Of a stretch of DNA of 64,000 nucleotides, positions 44,993 through 56,355 are shown one piece after another (positions within the stretch are counted from its first letter, which is position 1; every line of letters starts with the position of its first letter). The position numbers were made by a program, and so were the translations under genes. The DNA comes from Adiantum capillus-veneris. Taxonomy: Eukaryota; Streptophyta; Polypodiopsida; Polypodiales; Pteridaceae. The DNA is taken from positions 87,988,340 to 88,052,339 of the forward strand of contig CM043971.1 of assembly GCA_014529385.2 (NCBI GenBank), in the 5' to 3' direction. The notes beneath the pieces are model-generated. The model did not search any database. It saw only the letters and a program-made list of their open reading frames with translations, and was not told the DNA's origin.

Positions 44993-47984
44993 TGGCCATG
45001 AGACAACCTGACTAATGCCACTGTGAGTGCTCGCAAAGACTCGGCTAGCTCAGTGCCTCCACCTGTTGATGCAGAGACACAATGACGAAGCCTTTCAAGT
45101 AAGCCCCGTAGTCTTACACTTGATGTTCTTAAAGTATTGTACTCGGTGGCCTTGCGATCCAGCGAGCACTGTTTAATTCTAGACTCCTCACGAGCTTGAT
45201 GCAGACTAGTCTCCAGCTCTGCACAGTTGAACTACAAAACAAGCAGTCTCCAGATGGTAAGTTGTTGACCAGTAACAACGTCCAAGAGGGGTAAATATGA
45301 GGACTCACCTGACACTCGCGGAGGAGCCCAGCCTTCTCTTGAAGTTCTTTCCTTACACAATCTGCATCTGAGAGAGCAATTTGAAGCTTCTCTTCCACTG
45401 CAATGCAATATTTTGTTTTCTGCAGAAAGACCTCTTGTAAGCTGAGCAACTGCTTGTCCTCTGGCAATGCTTCTTGACAATTACACATTTTAACTGTCTG
45501 TACGGCACAATCGGCTTCGCCAGGGACAGCAACTTGTTTTTCCATGTCAGCTCCATGCGCAACTACTACTTTCCCGTCCATCTCATGTAAATCTGGCCTT
45601 TCTGACATTGCCGTGTCATGAGGGGCTGTTGCGCCAACCATAGACTCGTCACCTCCTTCCTCATAACATCGAACTGGTTCATCCGATTGTAAAGCACTGT
45701 TGACCCCATCATCCATTGGCTCCGCTAAAACGTCTTCATTTGGCAGCCTGCCTTCTCCAGTGACTCCTGAGACTTCAGATTTATCAGCTGTGCTATTATT
45801 AGCATCATCCGATGCTACTTTCCGGAACTGATCGTGTTGATCCACAAGCCTTTGCTCCAGCTCACGAATGCGCCTTTCATATGCATGACATTGCTGCTGA
45901 CTCGTCTTTAAGCTGCTTTGAAGATGCCTTGCATAATCATCTTTCAGTGCAAGAGCTTCGGCAGTCTTTTGCGATGCTAAGCTCCTGGCACGTCTCAGAT
46001 CCCGTTCATTTGCAGCAAGTCCTTCAAATTCTGAATCAAAACTACATGAAAGAGCCAATTTGGAGGCCAGCTCTGCTTTCAACCATGCATTCTCAACTTC
46101 CAGTTTGCTTGTGCCTGATATCTCCTCATCGATCCCACCGTCGGCCCCCATCTCCAGCTCTGCTGTGACTAAACTGTCAGTAATACCTTGCTCCAACGAC
46201 CTGCAACTCGATGCAAGACTACCCTTTGAATGCCCTCCAAAAAGCCACTCAGGGGCGTACTTCTCCAAATCCATGATATCGATATCAAGTAGGTCCCCAT
46301 CATAAGGTTCGATTTTGATGACACATTGACTTGGTGCACCAAGCAGACCAAGAGACATTAGTATTTCCCGAGGTAAAGAGCTGCCCCGATTTCTGAGAAA
46401 ATCTTCCCGACGCACAATCTCTGCTTCTCTAATCCTTGCCATTCTCTCTGCCAACTGGCCAGCTTGACCCATGTAGAGCTTCATGCTCGCTTTTCTCCTT
46501 ACAACCTCCGCAAGACATGCTCTGTATGCTGGACCAATCTGCCTGACAAGCTTCAAATCCTTAAATACCTCCTCTTGGCGGGACAATGCTTCTCTGAAAG
46601 CTGCCAGCTGATTGCGGACATCACGGATGCTTGACTGCAGAGCTGCAACCCTCTGCATACAAGTATGCACACAGCAACCCATTTCATGCTTTTTAGCAAC
46701 AAAACTCTCCAGAAGTTTCTCTATCCTTTGATAGCAATGGTCCATCTTGGGAAGGTGGCTATTTACATGCACATGATACATTGGTCCCAAAGCAGACACT
46801 GCATCATGCGGTCTCATTGACATAGACAAGCTGCTGGTTACACAATCATCAACCAACTTCTTCACAGTATTCATGTCCTTACTGCAGCGATAGGCAATCA
46901 GACAAAAAATTATTAATGCTCAGAAGCAGTCATGTCTCCCTTCATACATTGATTGCATGCACACATACATACATACAAGCTCCCTCGCCCAAGCTCAAAA
47001 ATTATAATTTTCAAAAATACAAAACCTAACAACTGAAAGAACATGCAATGGTTACCTAAGAGACTGCATTATGGTTTTCTCCTCATCCACAACACTTGCA
47101 TGGTCCGTAAGTGCTCGTTCTGAATCATGAACATCCACAGATGGCACAAGATGAGAAAAGCTTTCAACATTCTTTTGGAGCTGTAAGAACACGGCTTTTA
47201 ACTGCATGACCTTCCCCTGGAGCTGCTTATGAGAGCTTGCACAAAACTGGGCCTGTTTATCCAAATCAGATGTCTCTACACAATCTACAAGAGTTTTGCG
47301 GCCATCTGCAATAAGGTTGGGATGCAACTTGCATTTTCGAAGGTGGTCTAAATCTCTGTCAAGGTTAGAAAGGATGTCGGCATGTTGCTTCTGTTGTCGA
47401 TTGAAAAGCTTCATAAAATCCGAATACATCTGGTCTATCATCTTGTAATGGTGATCCATGTTTCGTTTGGCAGCATCTATAGCCATACTCTGAACTTGCT
47501 TCTCATGCAGCAAACGCCTACAAATCTCGAACCGATCGTGGGTTCCATTGAAAATAGCAAGGCCTTTGTCAAAGTGGAAGCGGAACTGTCGTTCATAAGA
47601 AGGCAATGCCTTGATAGCTGGATCAGAGGCCTTATCTAATGGGTGCCCGCTTGCAGGCGCAGAGGGGGGGGAAGGAAGAATAAGCTCCTTGACTTGAATC
47701 TGTTCTGGTGGTGGTGGAGGCACATCTGCAAGAAGGTGTGCCCGGTTATACAAGAAAACATGACGCCCTTCAGCTGGTAACCTGTAAGATTCAAGGGATC
47801 GCTGAGACTCTAGTCGCATGTCCTCACAAATCAATAGCTGGTCACTGACTGGAACACTGGTAAGCGATGTCAAGCATGTTTGCACAAGCTGTACTAATGT
47901 CCCACTTGGGCAGTTTAGCTCGAATGATTGCCCAGTCTCAGCAACATAAATTACAAGCTTGGCTGTCTCATTGCTGTCTTCCAT
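44129..47984 (-). CDS. ATG11: Autophagy-related protein 11 (ATG11), five exons
   Basis: ATG11 scaffolds the ATG1-ATG13 kinase complex on forming autophagosomes; plant ATG11 combines ATG11- and ATG17-like parts. Proposed exons (minus strand): 47056-47984, 45309-46881, 45008-45231, 44583-44790 and 44129-44512. All introns are GT-AG and the phases join without a break, giving 1105 residues against about 1150 in Arabidopsis. Residues ~10-85 are a ubiquitin-like domain (KLVIYVAETGQSFELNC, DQLLICEDMRLESQR) ending in PPPPPEQ. Residues ~120-420 contain NTVKKLVDDCVTSSLS and RPHDAVSALGPMYHVH, conserved in plants. Residues ~520-720 are coiled coil. The last ~125 residues are the ATG11 domain (YYLSDESVALFLQNL, YIIGQIVHIERNVVRPL, NPYGLPYGTVYFVVTLAM). 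Met at 47984 starts in frame right before the ubiquitin fold. The gene looks intact. Confidence 0.93.
44791..45007 (-). other. ATG11 intron 4 with GT and GA microsatellites
   Basis: The 217-bp intron lies between GT (rc of 45006-45007) and AG (rc of 44791-44792). It contains (GT)n at about 44897-44941 followed by (GA)n at 44942-44989 on the plus strand, so on the transcript it is CU-rich followed by CA-rich. Its length would vary among alleles. Confidence 0.8.
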
Positions 47985-48092
47985 AGTGACCGCTTTGAGA
48001 CTTGCTCTTGCACCTTATCTGAACAAAAATAATTTACGAGGTTTCCTCTGATAACAGAGAAATGTGTACAGCAGAATGAAGTTGGAATATGG

Positions 48093-48878
<786 letters not shown>

Positions 48879-50084
48879 TGTCCGTGTGACTACTATCTAT
48901 CCTTTTTGTTGATTTCTTTCTTATTATCTATTTACTTTCACTTTTTGGAAACACCCCTCGGGAAATCTAACTGCCCTGCATTGCATAGCTAGTGTGGAAC
49001 AGAGGGAGTCTAGGCCTGAGGGCAAGAGAGCACTAAAGTTGGACAAGGACTATGGTTAGCCAAGTGGGGTCATTGACTAGCCAAACTGGAATCCTTTGTT
49101 ACAGAGGCTACATTTCAGTTCTGGGTGTGGCTGCAGTGTACAAAGAGGGTCAGAGGACCTAGAAAGATACAATGGCAACATCTCCTAAAATTTAGGGAAC
49201 TACTATTTTGGGACTTGAAAGTGTGTTTGCATCATTACCTCCGGAATGACAAGGAGAACATTTTCTTACTCCGCCGTGAAGTCAACTAGGCGACCGGTTG
49301 GGAGATTTTTAGGCGGCAACCCCGAAACGGGAAAATGCTTATAAATGTGCCAAGTGGCACCTTCTGGTGCACTTTCCTCATGCAAGAGAAGGGGGCGCTG
49401 ATTTTAGAGAGGAGAAGGGCTCGGAGAGGTTTCACGCCAGAAATCTCGTCCGATTCAAAGGGCAAGTAGCCCTACAGGTGCGGGAGCTCGAGGACTTGCT
49501 ACAGATGCGACTGGCACGCGAAACGGAGCCCGAAATAGTAAATTACAGCCTGCTGTGTATTTTTGCAGGTTTAGGGTTTTGGCCCTAAACGGTCCCTAAT
49601 ACCCCCAAGAGGTTCGGGGACGCGAGGAGACCGGTGTACAAGTGATCTGGCGCATTTTCGGGGCTGAAAACAGAGAATTCAGCGTGCTGCAGATTCTCGC
49701 CAGGTTTTGCAAAGTGCCCGTATGCATCGGGAAAGTCATTCAATGCGTGGGAATACTGACTGTGAAGGGACCTAGTACAGTTATGCTGCCGAAATCGGGC
49801 CGGAACAGTTGAAATTCAGCCAAGTTTGTGCGGGGCAGCTTGTAGGGAACCACAGCATTTATTCCCTCTTTTAAACAATAAAGAAATACCGAAAGGGGCG
49901 CCTAAGTTAGGGGCCAATCTGGTGTCGGTCTTCTCATACAGGTGCATTCTAGCAACCTGTATCCCTTTCCTCCGTGTTGTGTCTTGAAAGTACAGGTAGA
50001 ATAGACGACTAATAATGGGTGAAAGCTAAATCAAGGTTTGAAGTAAAGTCTATTGCCCTTTTTGGATTGAACAGGCCAGTTTCA
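48879..50084 (+). repeat. 5' LTR of element B
   Basis: It starts TGTCCGTGTGACTAC and ends GGCCAGTTTCA just before the primer site. It is related to, but well diverged from, the LTRs of element C: shared blocks are CATCTCCTAAAATTTAGGGA (49171 onward) and AATAAAGAAATACCGAAAGG (49877 onward). The 73-residue frame at 49367-49588 is not conserved in C. Confidence 0.88.
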
Positions 50085-50102
50085 TGGTTCCGTCGACGGG
50101 AT
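50085..50102 (+). promoter_or_regulatory. Primer binding site of element B (tRNA-Glu type)
   Basis: TGGTTCCGTCGACGGGAT follows the LTR directly. The complement of the 3' end of plant tRNA-Glu reads TGGTTCCGTTGCCGGGA from memory, which this matches except for two bases in the middle. Confidence 0.6.
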
Positions 50103-50191
50103 TAAATCACTTTTTCCCATAGAAGTGAGCCTTGGTCAGTTTGGGCCTGAAGACACAGGGGATCATAGACCAGACACAGGGAATTGCAATT

Positions 50192-51480
50192 ATGACTGAC
50201 AGACCATATGATGTGACTGAAGAGGTTTCCTCTTCACAGGGTCAACACACACATGAAGTGGGTGAGTCTTCAAGACCACCACAGACGGATGATGATATAT
50301 TCAGGACCTAATTGGCTACTGTTGTGGCTATGTTCACACAGGTAATGCAGAACCCGAGGTTCTTAGCCTTTCTGCAACCTCCTCTTCCGTCTCAGCAAGT
50401 CGGGTCACTGGATCGTATTCAGAAGCCTGTTAAGGCTCAAGCACAGGTGATTCATACTCTAGAGTCAATGGAAACACCTGTACACTTGACGGAGAACATG
50501 CAGTATTCACAACCTGTGCCTAAGGTGCAAGAACAGGTGGCTAAGATGCCAGTCTTTCAAGCTATACCAGTTCAGCCAGCCACTTTTCAGCAGCCTATAG
50601 CTGGTTCTAATGGGCAGGGAAGCAACCTACAGGCTATGCAACAAGTCTTCCCACCACCTTCAGTACACCCTGACTATTTTGGGGGTGGATCCGTATTCCA
50701 GAGCATGGCTGGTCATGCACCTGGAAATCAGTTTTACACGCCAGGAACGGTATTTGGGGGTGCTCAAACGATGATGCCCAACCCGTATGGTGTCACGGGC
50801 CAATTTGGGATGCCACAGGCAAATTTTGGTATGGCTGGAATTACAAATCAACAGCCAAATATGGCATTTCCAGGACAACTTAATTGCGGTCAGGGAACAC
50901 AAATGAACCCTAACAGTGTTCCCATGTTTCAGTCACTTCCATATGACAATTTAACGTCGCTGGAGAGGCCAACTCCGTACAAAGAAGGTGGCAAAGGTGT
51001 GACATTCACGACCTTTACAAGGTTTGATGATAGGAAGAAGGCTCTCTCATTCCTCCAGCAGTTTGACAAGGCCTATGCAGGGGGAAACTTTACAGAGGCT
51101 TCAAAGGTCCGCAAGGCAGCCACTTTCTTGGAAGGGAATGCGGGACAATGGTGGACAACTTTATTGCTTCAAGGGCAAGCTCCGTCCACATGGATTTACT
51201 TCAAGTAGATTTTTGCAGCAGCATGGTTATCTGATGACTTTGAAGCAGATGTCATGACAGAATGGCACCAGCTTAATGCTGCTACTTGCAAGAATCTGGA
51301 TGACTACAATCGGAAGTTTTGGAAAGCTCTACTTCCAGTAACTTCCTATAGGTTTGTGCCATTGACAGAACAGATTGAAAAATACTGTTGTGGCCTACCC
51401 AAAGGATTGAGAAAGTACTGTACGAAGACCAAAGTCACTACTTAGACGCAGCTCATCGAGGTAGCAAACACTGGCAATGG
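50192..51480 (+). pseudogene. Element B gag
   Basis: The original start is probably ATG at 50192 (MTDRPYDVTEEVSSSQGQ), matching MTDKGKGIMEEGSSPEDR of element C. Stops follow at 50309, 51206 (after TWIYFK, where C continues with QMFA) and 51443. Between them the capsid core is clear: ALSFLQQFDKAYAGGNFTEA, KVRKAATFLEGNAGQWWTTL and FVPLTEQIEKYCCGLPKG. The Gln/Met/Phe-rich middle (PGNQFYTPGTVFGGAQ and similar) is shared with element C. Confidence 0.85.
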
Positions 51481-51481
51481 T

Positions 51482-52165
51482 TTGCTCAAGGGAGAAGATT
51501 GTGAATTTAATACTGGCGTCAAGGAAGGATCAGCCAAGAAAAATTCAGCGAAGAAGTATGTTCCCAAGGAGGTTCCTAAAGTGACTCGGGAGCCAGCCAA
51601 CGCAGGCAAAGACAAAGCTACGGCTGAATCAGAAAAGGGACCAACGAAGAAATGGAAAAGACGTTTTCCTCGCAAGTCGCAAGAGCAAAAGAAGGTCCTG
51701 AGGTCAGAGAACAAATGCTTCATCAGTGAGCAGCCTGGCCACATTGCTTACAATTGTCCTACAAAGAAAAGGCCAACTGATTCTGAAGACAAGGAAGACA
51801 AGAAAGGAAAGAAGCCCATGGCTGGTCTAGTGCCAGATATGGTGGGAGATAAGCCAAATTCAAATGCAAGTGAGCTTTGTAGAGCATGGGGAAAGGTCAG
51901 GGATCAAACATTGCTTATCTTCTTTGATCCAAGTGCCAAAGTCAACTTCATTTCCCCAGAATTGGCTTCAAAGTTGGGAATCAGACCTGAAGAGATGGGG
52001 TATACAGCAAAGGCAGGTTTGGCATGTCCCGGCCATACAGAGGCTGTGACACCCATCATTGGAAAGTTGCGTCTACATATCCATCTCGTGTACAGGGAAT
52101 CATGGATGCCTACAACAAAAAGATCACTGTACAGAGCAAGGGAAAGACTCACATTCTGGATATAA
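51482..52165 (+). pseudogene. Element B nucleocapsid and protease
   Basis: Lys-rich linker, then a zinc knuckle CFISEQPGHIAYNC (51716-51757) whose second Cys is Ser, then IFFDPSAKVNFISPELASKL with the protease Asp. Compared with element C about 80 bp are missing near 52085, removing the ILG flap region and shifting the frame. Confidence 0.82.
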
Positions 52166-53191
52166 AGCTTAAAGGGGAGTCTATTCCCACTATATCAGCT
52201 TCTGCTATTACTTCTGTAATGAAAAAGCATCTTTCTGCGTACTTGGTTTTTGCACGTGAAGTGTCAGATTGTGATAAATCAAATTTATCTATGCTAGATA
52301 AAGAAAGGTCAATGTTTTTACAACAGTATAGTGACTGTTTTTCCGATTCATTACCGTCTCAATTACCGCCAGAGAGACCCGAGGACCATGCGATAGATTT
52401 GGTGCCAGGCAGTAGCCCACCAAATAAGCCTCCGTACAGGGTTAGTGCGGCTCGACAGAAAGAGATAATGGGCCAAGTACAAGAGCTGTTAAAAAAGGGG
52501 CTGATTCAGCCCAGTTCATCCCCATTCTGTTCTCCAGTGTTGTTGGTGCAGAAAAAGGATGGCTCATGGCGTATGTGCATCGACTACCGTGCACTGAACA
52601 AGAATACCATCAAGAATAGGTTCCCTATACCTAGCATTGATGATATTCTCGCCAAATTAGAAGGAGCAGCTATGTTTAGCAGGATAGATCTAAAGAGTGG
52701 GTACCATCAACAGGATAGATCTAAAGAGTGGGTACCATCAGATCCGCATTAGATCAGAGGATGTGCACAAGACTGCTTTTAGAACAACGTTTGGCCTTCA
52801 CGAATTTTTAGTGATGCCCTTTGGTCTCACAAATGCTCCTGCTACATTCAATAGGATGATGGACAGAATTTTCCGTCCACACCAGCAGTTTGTTGGAACA
52901 TTCTTTGATGACATGATAGTCTACTCAAAGAATGAAGAGGAGCATAGGCATCACTTGGCCATTGTGTTCAAAGAGCTACTCAGTCATAGGTTGCTCATCA
53001 ATGCAAAGAAAAGTGAATTTTTTCTGGAAGAGATCCACTTTTTGGGGCACATTGTCTCAAAGGATGGTGTCAGAATGGATCCTGCAAAAGTTGAAGCGAT
53101 CAAGTCATGGCCAGATTTAAAGACGGTGCACGATGTCCGAAGTTTCTTGGGATTGCTCCTATTACAGACGGTTTATCCGAAATTTCGCTGA
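52166..53191 (+). pseudogene. Element B reverse transcriptase
   Basis: The blocks [40 protein letters not shown] and [12 protein letters not shown] are present, then a 31-bp tandem duplication (52681-52740) shifts the frame. The next frame has [55 protein letters not shown] (52901 onward) and FLGHIVSKDGVRMDPAKVE. It breaks again near 53150 in the SFLGLCSYYRRF block through a small deletion. Confidence 0.88.
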
Positions 53192-53933
53192 GATTGCTTC
53201 ACCTTTATATGCTCTTCAAAAGAAGGCAGTCACCTTTAAATGGACACAGAAAGAGATTTCAGCTTTTAATCTCTTAAAGGAAAAGATGACTTCAGATCCA
53301 GTCATTGTGTTGCCAGATCTTAGGAAGTCATTTGTGGTCCAATGTGACGCCTCTGGTAGTAGCATTGGTGCAGTGCTAATCCAAGATGGCAGGGTAGTAG
53401 CCTATGAGAGCAGAATTTTGCAAGGGCCAAAGATGACCATGCAGGTCTATGAGAAAGAGTTACTGGCTATGATTCATGCGCTCTTGAGTTGGAAACACTA
53501 CCTGCTAGGTGCAGATTTCGTTGTCCAAACGGACCATCAGACCTTGCGATACTTCTTGACACAGACAAAGTTATCTAAGAAGCATATGCGATGGGCAAAT
53601 ATCTTGTCCATGTTCCATTTTCAGATTGTGCATGTGGAAGGCAGGAAGAACGTTGTGGCTGATGCCTTGTCAAGGAAGCCACAAATTTCAGCTGTGTCAA
53701 TTCCTTATCATCATGAACTTGATGATATGAGAGAACAGTATGCAAATGATGAAGATTTTGCAAGGGTCTTCGAGCAACTAATGGATGGACAACGTCATGA
53801 ACACTATCTTCTTAAAGACGGGTTCATGATGATGCATGGCAGATTGTGTCACAAAGCCATTGCGACGCAAAGTTATGGAAGAGAGTCATGTCCCACCATA
53901 TGCAGGGCATCGTGGTATAGATGCTACAGTTAA
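53192..53933 (+). pseudogene. Element B RNase H and start of integrase
   Basis: SFVVQCDASGSSIGAVLIQD, YESRILQGPKMTMQVYEKEL, AMIHALLSWKHYLLGADFVV, QTDHQTLRYFLTQTKLSKKH and ADALSRKPQISAVSIPY carry the acidic RNase H residues. The Arg codon after KKHM is CGA here, where element C has TGA. The frame fails near 53850 (LCHKAIATQSYG) by a small indel and stops at 53931-53933. Confidence 0.88.
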
Positions 53934-53963
53934 GCGGTTGAGACATTCTTCTATTGGCCTACG

Positions 53964-54734
53964 TTGAGAAGAGATGTGGATGCCTTTGTGCGAGAATGCC
54001 TAATTTGCCAGAAGGTCAAGTTTGACAGGCAAAAGGCACCAGGGTTATTGCAACCACTACCTATTCCAGATAAACCATGGGAAAGTATTGCTATGGATTT
54101 TATCTTTGATCTTCCGAGAACGCAGACAGGAAACGATGGTATTTGGACCATTATTTGCAGATTCAACAAGCAGGCTCATTTTATTCTTGTCAGGAAGAAG
54201 ATAAAGCCAGATCAGATGGCACGCTTGTTTATGAGCAATATTTTCAAGTATCGTCGCATGCCACAGTCGATTGTTAGCGACCGCGATCCACGCATGACAA
54301 GTTTGTTCTGGAGAGGCTTGTTTGAGAATATGGGCACAACGCTCAAATTCTCTTCGTCATTTCATCCTCAAACAGATGGGCAGTCAGAAGAGGCAAATTC
54401 TACTGTCCTAGATCTGCTGAAGTGCAATGTGTCAGAGCATAAAGGAAAGTGGGAGCAGTATTTGCCATTGGTGGAGTATGCATACAATAATACAGTGCAT
54501 TCGTCAACTGGCAAGGCACCTTTTGAGATTGTTGAAGGTGGCAAGAAAGTTCCTCCCATACTGCATACAAAGGACAAGATATTTGAAGCAGATAAGTATG
54601 TTCAGGACATGGATGAAATGTACAAGAAGGTCAAAGTGGCCTTAGAAAAGACTCAGGCAAAGCAAAAGAAAGCAGCTGATCGTCACCGTCGTGAATTGCT
54701 ACTATCACTTTACCTTGTTATCACTTTACCTTGA
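53964..54734 (+). pseudogene. Element B integrase, C-terminally deleted
   Basis: MRRDVDAFVRECLICQK holds the CxxC of the zinc region, then AMDFIFDLPRTQTGNDGIWT, SDRDPRMTSLFWRGLFENMG and FHPQTDGQSEEANS give the D, D-35-E core. After RRELLLS the reading changes: about 420 bp present in element C (its 61033-61455, the GPF/Y and chromodomain region) are absent, and a 16-bp unit TATCACTTTACCTTGT is tandemly repeated at 54703-54734. Confidence 0.88.
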
Positions 54735-54780
54735 AGCCTTCGATTTGCAACCTACCTTGACCCCTTGAGTTTCAAACCTA

Positions 54781-56257
54781 CACGAGGACGTGGCAGTTAT
54801 TAACCATGTCACAGAGATGTGGCAACTGCTAACCTTGGTTGTTGGTTTCTTTCCAATGGGGTTTATTTTATTTGTTTAAGACCCTCTTTTTGAAGTAGCA
54901 AACGGTCGGACATTGTATGGCCAATGTGAACGGTAGATTCACCCGCAGACGGGAAGTGGTCGGCACTGGAATTCGTATGGTAAGAGGATGTCTAGGCTCA
55001 GAGCAAGATCATATAGGTCCCCCCGTCGCACTTAGCAAGTTGGTGGATACTAGGAAGTGAACTCAATTAAGGCGTAAAGTCAAGGTGGGACTACCAAGAA
55101 AAAGTATCCGACAATTGGGCCACATTGCATTTTTGGATGCGGTCCCAATGAGGATAGATGGTCAGAAGACCAGTGGGAGCCCAACGGAAGCATCTCCTAA
55201 AATTTAGGGAACTGCTATTTTGGGCCACGAAATGTGTTCGCGTCATTACCTTCGGTATGACTAGGGGAACACTTTACAACTCTGCCGCGAAGTCAACTGA
55301 CGCACCAGTTGAGATATTTTTAGCAGGGAAAGCCCAAACTCGGAAACTGGGCGACGTGTCAGCTTGTGAGCGATTCTGCCACTCTGGGAGGCAAAAACGA
55401 GCTGCATATCATCAAAGGGGGCGCCATTTTCAGCCACAGGCGGATTGCAACAGGTACAGAAGCTATGGAATGCTTACCTTGCCCTCTATGCACAGTATGG
55501 TGACGGGAGTGATGCCCCGCACGCTACATACTGCTCTCTTTCTCCCCTACGTGCAGTTATGTGATGCCCCACAAGAGGGCTACTCATTTGACTGATGTAC
55601 AGTTGTGTGGGTTCATGCTTTTGTGCTGAGGCAAGAGCCTCCTTGAGCAAGAACAGGGGTAGCTAACTGCTGCTCCAAAGCAGGCACTGGTGAGGGTCAT
55701 AACCTCACCGTACAGGTGCAAAATCAGCGCTGTGTATGCGCTGTAATTTGACTATTTTTCAGCCATACGGACGCCAGGATCATTGGGAATCGTGCCCCAC
55801 TGGCAAAGGACAGTTAGGGGACTGTTTGGGGCTGAAAACAGGGCAAAAACCAGTAAATACAGCGTGCTGAATTTACTGTTTTTGGACAGGAATCAGAGGG
55901 TATACGCCAGTGCAAGCGAGTTCCAGCAGGGGAATTGGTTTCGCGAAAGTTTTGGGGCTGTTATGCTGCCGAAATTTGGCCAAATCAAATGGTATCTAGG
56001 TGGATACACGTGAAGGATTCCCAGGACCTTACCTTGTAATTTACCATCCAAAAGAATAAAGAAATACCGAAAGGGGCGCCAATTTTGGGGCCTACAGGTT
56101 GTCGGCGTCTGCTCGGAGCATTCTAGCTTCCGAGCCGTGTGTGAGTTGAAGTGTTAATTCCCATTACAGGTTCTCTTTGCAAAGTGCTCTGTGTGTGTGT
56201 ATAAAGTAAAGAATTTCGGGTGAAAGCCAACGCCTACCGCCCTACGGGCCGGTTTCA
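54781..56257 (+). repeat. 5' LTR of element C
   Basis: It starts CACGAGGACGTGG (the 3' LTR has TGTCACGAGGACGTGG) and ends GGGCCGGTTTCA. Near the end are AATAAAG at 56055-56061 and TATAAAG at 56200-56206. The 145- and 76-residue frames (55158-55595, 55783-56013) occur in both LTRs because the LTRs are copies. Confidence 0.92.
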
Positions 56258-56275
56258 TGGTTCCATTGCCGGGAT
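56258..56275 (+). promoter_or_regulatory. Primer binding site of element C (tRNA-Glu type)
   Basis: TGGTTCCATTGCCGGGAT abuts the LTR end. It matches the complement of the plant tRNA-Glu 3' end (TGGTTCCGTTGCCGGGA, from memory) with one mismatch over 17 bases. The next 80 bp are leader up to the gag start. Confidence 0.7.
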
Positions 56276-56355
56276 ATCAATCAGTTTTTCCTCAAAGAGT
56301 GAGCCTGGATTGTTCAGGGTAAAGACACACATTGCAAGAACGCGGGGATTACACT

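Noticed and set aside
45812-46305. Plus-strand frames of 118 and 81 residues
   Set aside because: They are antisense shadows of ATG11 exon 2.
55158-55595. 145-residue frame present twice (also 62117-62554)
   Set aside because: It lies within the LTR of element C, and its second copy is the other LTR. Conservation is by descent of the LTR, and no domain is visible.
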